Positions 60,478 to 64,000 of a stretch of DNA of 64,000 bases are shown piece by piece. Numbering within the stretch: position 1 is the first letter of the stretch; each line of letters begins with the position of its first letter. The DNA is taken from the NCBI RefSeq assembly GCF_900109665.1, contig NZ_FOAO01000024.1:1-64000 (forward strand), read 5' to 3'. The notes beneath the pieces are model-generated. The model saw nothing but the letters and a program-made list of their open reading frames with translations, was not told the DNA's origin and ran no database searches. The DNA is from Blastococcus sp. DSM 46786. Its GTDB lineage: Bacteria > Actinomycetota > Actinomycetes > Mycobacteriales > Geodermatophilaceae. The translations under genes and the position numbers were made by a program.

Positions 60478-60493
60478 ATAAGTTGTTGCTTAT
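60478..60493. promoter_or_regulatory. inverted repeat, likely ArsR operator
   Basis: ATAAGTTGTTGCTTAT (ATAAG, 6 nt, CTTAT) lies 15 nt before the SRPBCC gene ATG and just upstream of its AGGAGG SD. ArsR-family repressors commonly bind such AT-rich repeats, and the operon encodes one. Confidence 0.65.
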
Positions 60494-60508
60494 GGATAGG
60501 AGGACGAC

Positions 60509-61165
60509 ATGACCACCACCGATCCGGTCTCCACGGCCGGCCTGGTCACGCGCGAGGTGCGCACCGGCTCCCGCGACGGGGCGCCGACGCGCATCGCCGT
60601 CGCCCGGCGCACCTACCGCGCCGACCGGGCGCAGGTCTGGGGGGCGCTCACCGACGCGGAGCGGCTCCCCCGCTGGTTCCTGCCGGTGAGCGGCGACCTG
60701 CATCTCGGCGGCCGGTACCAGCTCGAGGGCAACGCCGGCGGCGTGGTCGAGCGGTGCGAGGAGCCCGAGTCCTTCGCCGTCACGTGGGAGTTCGGCGGGA
60801 TGGTCTCCTGGCTCCAGGTGCACCTCTCGCCGGCGGACGGCGGGACCGCCATGGAACTGGTGCACGAGGCGCCCGTGGACCCCGGGTTCTGGGCGCAGTT
60901 CGGGCCGGGCGCGGTGGGCGTGGGCTGGGACCTGGCGCTCATGGGCCTGGGGCTGCACCTGGACACCGGCGCCCCGGTCGACCCGGAGCTCGCGGCGACG
61001 TTCACCCTGACGCCCGAGGGGGCCGAGTTCGTCCGCCGCGCGGCCGCCGGGTGGGGCGAGGCGGCGGCCGCCGACGGGGACGACCCCGCCGCCGCGCGCG
61101 AGGCGGCCGATCGTACGGTGGCGTTCTACACGACCCCGCCGTCCGAGGATGCCGCCGGGAGCTGA
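60509..61165 (+). CDS. SRPBCC (AHSA1-like) protein
   Basis: The 218-residue protein has the AHSA1/CalC-type SRPBCC fold ([50 protein letters not shown]). It probably binds a hydrophobic ligand or acts on protein folding. It forms an operon with the ArsR gene, whose GTG follows the stop codon without gap. Such SRPBCC/ArsR pairs are common. Confidence 0.88.
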   Translation: MTTTDPVSTAGLVTREVRTGSRDGAPTRIAVARRTYRADRAQVWGALTDAERLPRWFLPVSGDLHLGGRYQLEGNAGGVVERCEEPESFAVTWEFGGMVSWLQVHLSPADGGTAMELVHEAPVDPGFWAQFGPGAVGVGWDLALMGLGLHLDTGAPVDPELAATFTLTPEGAEFVRRAAAGWGEAAAADGDDPAAAREAADRTVAFYTTPPSEDAAGS

Positions 61166-61552
61166 GTGAACGGGACCTTCGAGGCGCTGGGGGATCGCAC
61201 CCGCCGGCAGATCCTGGAGCTGCTCTCCGGCGGCGAGCAGCCGGCGGGGGCCCTCGTCCAGGCGCTGCAGGGCGCGGCACCGATCTCGCAGCCCGCGGTG
61301 TCCCAGCACCTGCGGGTGCTGCGGGAGGCCGGGCTGGTCACGGTGCGCGCCGAGGGCACCCGCCGGCTGTACGCCCTGGACCCGTCCGGGCTCGCCGCGG
61401 CCCAGGCCTGGCTCGTCGCCCTCGCCGACCCGCTGGCCGCGTTCGCCCAGCCCCTCGACGCGCTGGCCACCGAGGTGGCACGGGGGCAACGGGCCCGGCG
61501 CGCGGCGCCGGGGCACCCGGGAGCGGGGGAACGCGACGGCCGCTCGGCCTGA
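61166..61552 (+). CDS. ArsR-family transcriptional regulator
   Basis: The 128-residue winged helix has [40 protein letters not shown] and [17 protein letters not shown]. No metal-binding cysteine motif is seen. It probably represses its own operon through the repeat at 60478. GTG start immediately after the SRPBCC stop. Confidence 0.92.
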   Translation: MNGTFEALGDRTRRQILELLSGGEQPAGALVQALQGAAPISQPAVSQHLRVLREAGLVTVRAEGTRRLYALDPSGLAAAQAWLVALADPLAAFAQPLDALATEVARGQRARRAAPGHPGAGERDGRSA

Positions 61553-61605
61553 CCTCCGCCCGCCGCTCGGCCCGAGCCCCGGCCGCTCGCCCGCCCCTCT
61601 GGCGA

Positions 61606-61662
61606 CGAGTGCGACGACGTCGTGGCCATCGCACGCTGATCACCACGAGTTCGTCGCACTCG
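61606..61662. repeat. 57-bp palindromic repeat, family 1, copy 3
   Basis: CGAGTGCGACGA and TCGTCGCACTCG outer arms match copies 1 and 2, and the length is identical. The inner part (GGCCATCGCACGCTGATCAC) has diverged more. It lies between the ArsR gene and the reductase gene, both on the plus strand. Confidence 0.85.
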
Positions 61663-61759
61663 ACGCGGGCACCCGCCGGCCGGGGAGAGCGATGGCCGCT
61701 CGGCCCGAGCCCGCCGGGCCGGACGGCGCCGGCGCCCCCTCGCCCGGCAGGATGTCGGC

Positions 61760-62773
61760 ATGCCGATCACGACCCGCGAATGGCAGCTGGCGGCCCGTCC
61801 GCACGGCGAGCCCACCCCCGACGACTTCCGGCTCGTGGAGCTCGAGCGCCCGGACCCGGCCGAGGGGCAGGTCGTCGTGCGGATGCTGGTCATGTCGGTC
61901 GACCCCTACATGCGCGGCCGGATGAACCCGGGGAAGTCCTACGCGGCCCGCTGGGAGATCGGCGAGACGATGAAGGGTGGTGCGGTCGGCCGGGTCGTGG
62001 CCTCCCGCTCCCCCGACGTCTCCGAGGGCGCGCTGGTGCTCGCCGACGCCGCGTGGCGGGACGTCGCCGTCCTGGACGCCGCGCACGTGCGGGTGCTGCC
62101 CGAGCTCCCGGGCATCCCGGCCAGCTACCACCTCGGCGTGCTCGGCATGCCGGGGCTCACCGCCTGGGCCGGGCTCTTCCGGCTCGCGGAGTTCCGGGAG
62201 GGCGACACCGTGTTCGTCTCCGGCGCCGCGGGTGCGGTCGGCAGCCTGGTCGGCCAGTTCGCGAAGCTCAACGGGGCCGCCGCCGTCGTCGGCAGCGCCG
62301 GGACGCCGGAGAAGGTGCGCTGGCTGACCGAGGAGGCCGGCTTCACGCGGGCCTTCGACTACCACGACGGCCCGGTGGCCGAGCTGCTCGCGGGCGCCGC
62401 GCCCGAGGGCATCGACGTCTTCTTCGACAACGTCGGCGGCGAGCACCTCGAGGCCGCCATCGGCGCCTTCAAGGAGTTCGGCCGGGGCGCCCTGTGCGGC
62501 GCCATCTCCGGCTACAACGCCACCGAGCCGGCGCCGGGGCCTCGCAACATGTTCATGATGGTGACCAAGAAGCTCAGCCTGCGCGGCTTCATCGTCGGCG
62601 ACCACGCCGACCTGCGCGACGAGTTCACCACCAAGGTCACCCGCATGGTCACCTCCGGGGACCTCGTCGTCCGGGAGACCGTTCGCGAGGGCCTGGAGAA
62701 CGCCGTCGACACGTTCCTCGACCTCCTGCGCGGCGGGAACACCGGGAAGATGGTGGTGAAGCTCGCGGACTGA
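61760..62773 (+). CDS. medium-chain NADP-dependent oxidoreductase (CurA-like)
   Basis: The 337-residue zinc-independent MDR enzyme has [12 protein letters not shown] near the N-terminus, the Rossmann [18 protein letters not shown] and [16 protein letters not shown], matching curcumin/alkenal reductases. It reduces activated double bonds using NADPH. ATG start. It stands alone downstream of palindrome copy 3. Confidence 0.93.
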   Translation: MPITTREWQLAARPHGEPTPDDFRLVELERPDPAEGQVVVRMLVMSVDPYMRGRMNPGKSYAARWEIGETMKGGAVGRVVASRSPDVSEGALVLADAAWRDVAVLDAAHVRVLPELPGIPASYHLGVLGMPGLTAWAGLFRLAEFREGDTVFVSGAAGAVGSLVGQFAKLNGAAAVVGSAGTPEKVRWLTEEAGFTRAFDYHDGPVAELLAGAAPEGIDVFFDNVGGEHLEAAIGAFKEFGRGALCGAISGYNATEPAPGPRNMFMMVTKKLSLRGFIVGDHADLRDEFTTKVTRMVTSGDLVVRETVREGLENAVDTFLDLLRGGNTGKMVVKLAD

Positions 62774-62813
62774 CGCCGGTTCCCGCCGGGCGGGACGGGG
62801 CAGAGTCCTGGGC

Positions 62814-63023
62814 ATGTGGCTCTTCCTCACCCGCCGGCTGCGCATGTGGCTGGTCCTGACCGTCCTCGTCCCGCTGGCCACCGGCGTCCTGCGCCGGCTC
62901 GGACGTGGCCTCGAGCGGCGCCGCGGACCGTCCACGGTCAGCAACGCCCTGCTCAAGGCCGGCGATCTGGGGGATCGGGCCCGCGCGAGCCTCCGCGGCG
63001 GACGCCGGTCCCGCCGGGCGTGA
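62814..63023 (+). CDS. small membrane protein, 69 residues
   Basis: The protein starts [20 protein letters not shown] with one membrane span followed by a basic tail ([20 protein letters not shown]). It overlaps the next gene by GTGA, which supports it as real. I do not know its function. Confidence 0.65.
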   Translation: MWLFLTRRLRMWLVLTVLVPLATGVLRRLGRGLERRRGPSTVSNALLKAGDLGDRARASLRGGRRSRRA

Positions 63024-63706
63024 CCGAGCCGGTCCTGGAGACCCGTCCCGCGACCGGATCGCCGCGGGCGGTCGCGCTGTTCTGCCACGGCGGGACGGTG
63101 GCCAGCGTGGAGCCGCCCAAGGAGCGGGCGCTCTCGCTGGTGCGCATGCGCGCGATCGAGCAGTTCGTCTCCGGTGCCGCCGCCGGGCAGGGGCTCACGA
63201 CCTGCCTGCTGCGCTACCGGGTGGCCGGCTGGAACGGGGCCGCGGCCGACGCCTACGCCGATGTGCACCGGGCGCTGGACCGCATCCGCGCCGAGCACGG
63301 GGAGCTGCCCGTCGTCCTGGTCGGGCACTCGATGGGCGGGCGGGCCGTGCTGCGCGCGGGTGGGCACGACGGCGTCGCGGCGATCTGCGCGCTGGCGCCC
63401 TGGACGCCGCCCGGCGAGCCCGTCGACCACCTGCGCGACCGCACCGTCGCGATCCTGCACGGCCGGCGCGACCGATGGGTGCCCGCGCAGCTCTCGGCCG
63501 ACTTCGCCGTCCGGGCGCAGCGCGCGGGCGCGCGGGTCGCCCGGTTCACCATCACCGGCGGCCACAGCATGCTGCGCTCGGCGCACCGCTGGCACGCGTT
63601 CACGCGCGACGTCGTCCTCGCCGGCGCGGGGCTGGCCCCGCTGCGACCCGACCTCGCCGGGGCGCTGGCCCGGCCGGCGCCGGAGGGCCTCGCCGTCCCG
63701 CTGTGA
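63020..63706 (+). CDS. alpha/beta hydrolase
   Basis: The 228-residue hydrolase has the nucleophile elbow GHSMGG, the N-terminal strand AVALFCHGGTVAS, and a C-terminal His in GGHSMLRSAH. It is a small esterase-like protein of unknown substrate. GTG 63020 overlaps the small membrane gene by 4 bp. Confidence 0.85.
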   Translation: MTEPVLETRPATGSPRAVALFCHGGTVASVEPPKERALSLVRMRAIEQFVSGAAAGQGLTTCLLRYRVAGWNGAAADAYADVHRALDRIRAEHGELPVVLVGHSMGGRAVLRAGGHDGVAAICALAPWTPPGEPVDHLRDRTVAILHGRRDRWVPAQLSADFAVRAQRAGARVARFTITGGHSMLRSAHRWHAFTRDVVLAGAGLAPLRPDLAGALARPAPEGLAVPL

Positions 63707-63793
63707 GGTCGGCAGCTCCGCTGCGCCGATCGGCAGCCGGGAGCCTCGCCGGCGGGGGCAGGGCGCCGCTATCGTCGGCCCCGGCCCCGGGCG

Positions 63794-64000
63794 TCAGCTG
63801 CGGGTGCTGATCTCGGGCGCCGGGTCGTCCGCGAGGCGGGCCCACAGGAGCTCGTCGTGCTTCACGCCGTCGCCGTAGCGGTAGGAGCGGCGCAGCCGGC
63901 CCTCGCGGGTGAAGCCCGCCTTCTCGGCGACCCGGCCGGAGGCGGGGTTGTCCACCGCGTGGCACAGCTCGACCCGGTCGACGGGCAGCGCGCCGAAGGC
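63794..64000 (-). CDS. GNAT acetyltransferase (RimJ/RimL-like), C-terminal part
   Basis: The last 68 codons before the stop are present and the gene runs off the right edge. The sequence (VELCHAVDNPASGRVAEKAG, FTREGRLRRSYRYGDGVKHD) is typical of the C-terminus of ribosomal-protein-type GNAT acetyltransferases. It is probably an N-acetyltransferase; the substrate cannot be told. Confidence 0.85.
   Translation of the reverse strand, partial: AFGALPVDRVELCHAVDNPASGRVAEKAGFTREGRLRRSYRYGDGVKHDELLWARLADDPAPEISTRS

Overview
The window is high-GC actinobacterial DNA. The first ~197 bases are the 5' end of a 16S rRNA gene on the minus strand, and its sequence is what I would expect from Geodermatophilaceae (Blastococcus, Geodermatophilus, Modestobacter and relatives). 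GTG starts, leaderless promoters (a TAnnnT -10 box about 7 nt before the start codon) and short ATGA/GTGA overlaps fit this. I see no phage, transposase, CRISPR array or tRNA.

Layout. 1-3.6 kb: rrn leader, an AlkB-like dioxygenase and a RecQ-like helicase fused to a phosphoribosyltransferase-like tail. 3.7-6.4 kb: PHP phosphatase, BenE-type transporter, PAT-like acetyltransferase. 6.4-8.5 kb: carbamate kinase and a ring-opening amidohydrolase. 9-14.4 kb: signalling proteins (a soluble MCP-like protein, two SpoIIE-type phosphatases) and an orphan TctC-type lipoprotein. 14.5-18.6 kb: a cysteine-poor S4 paralogue and a DUF2470 protein sharing an iron-box-like site, a PilZ protein, and an ECF sigma/partner pair bracketed by two copies of a 57-bp palindrome. 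18.6-27.9 kb: DUF1116, FdrA, an NCS2 uracil-type permease and a four-gene molybdenum hydroxylase operon. 28-45.4 kb: mixed housekeeping and stress genes with several regulator/target pairs, a VapBC-type module, flavohaemoglobin, an ABC exporter, and a redoxin gene with an in-frame TAG. 45.5-49.5 kb: HyuA/HyuB. 49.6-64 kb: Nudix, LigC-type ligase, diguanylate cyclase, MEDS/HATPase protein, MCP, RlmG-like methyltransferase, haloalkane dehalogenase, MsrA, SRPBCC/ArsR pair, medium-chain reductase, alpha/beta hydrolase, and a truncated GNAT at the edge.

The main system is a dispersed catabolic regulon. Five copies of a 15-bp near-palindrome, YTYAGCRSTGARRTA, lie immediately upstream of (1) carbamate kinase/ring-opening amidohydrolase, (2) fdrA/DUF1116, (3) the NCS2 permease, (4) the molybdenum hydroxylase operon and (5) hyuA/hyuB. 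I found it nowhere else in the window. In sites 1 and 2 it covers the -35 element of promoters with identical geometry (TTCACC, 17 nt, TAnGGT-type -10, 7 nt, start). Together the genes suggest uptake of a pyrimidine-like heterocycle, oxidation by a molybdenum hydroxylase, hydrolytic ring opening to a ureido acid, and phosphorolysis of the carbamoyl group by FdrA/DUF1116 feeding carbamate kinase for ATP. No regulator gene sits in these operons. The third subunit known from the E. coli FdrA system is not in the window. The substrate is inferred, not demonstrated.
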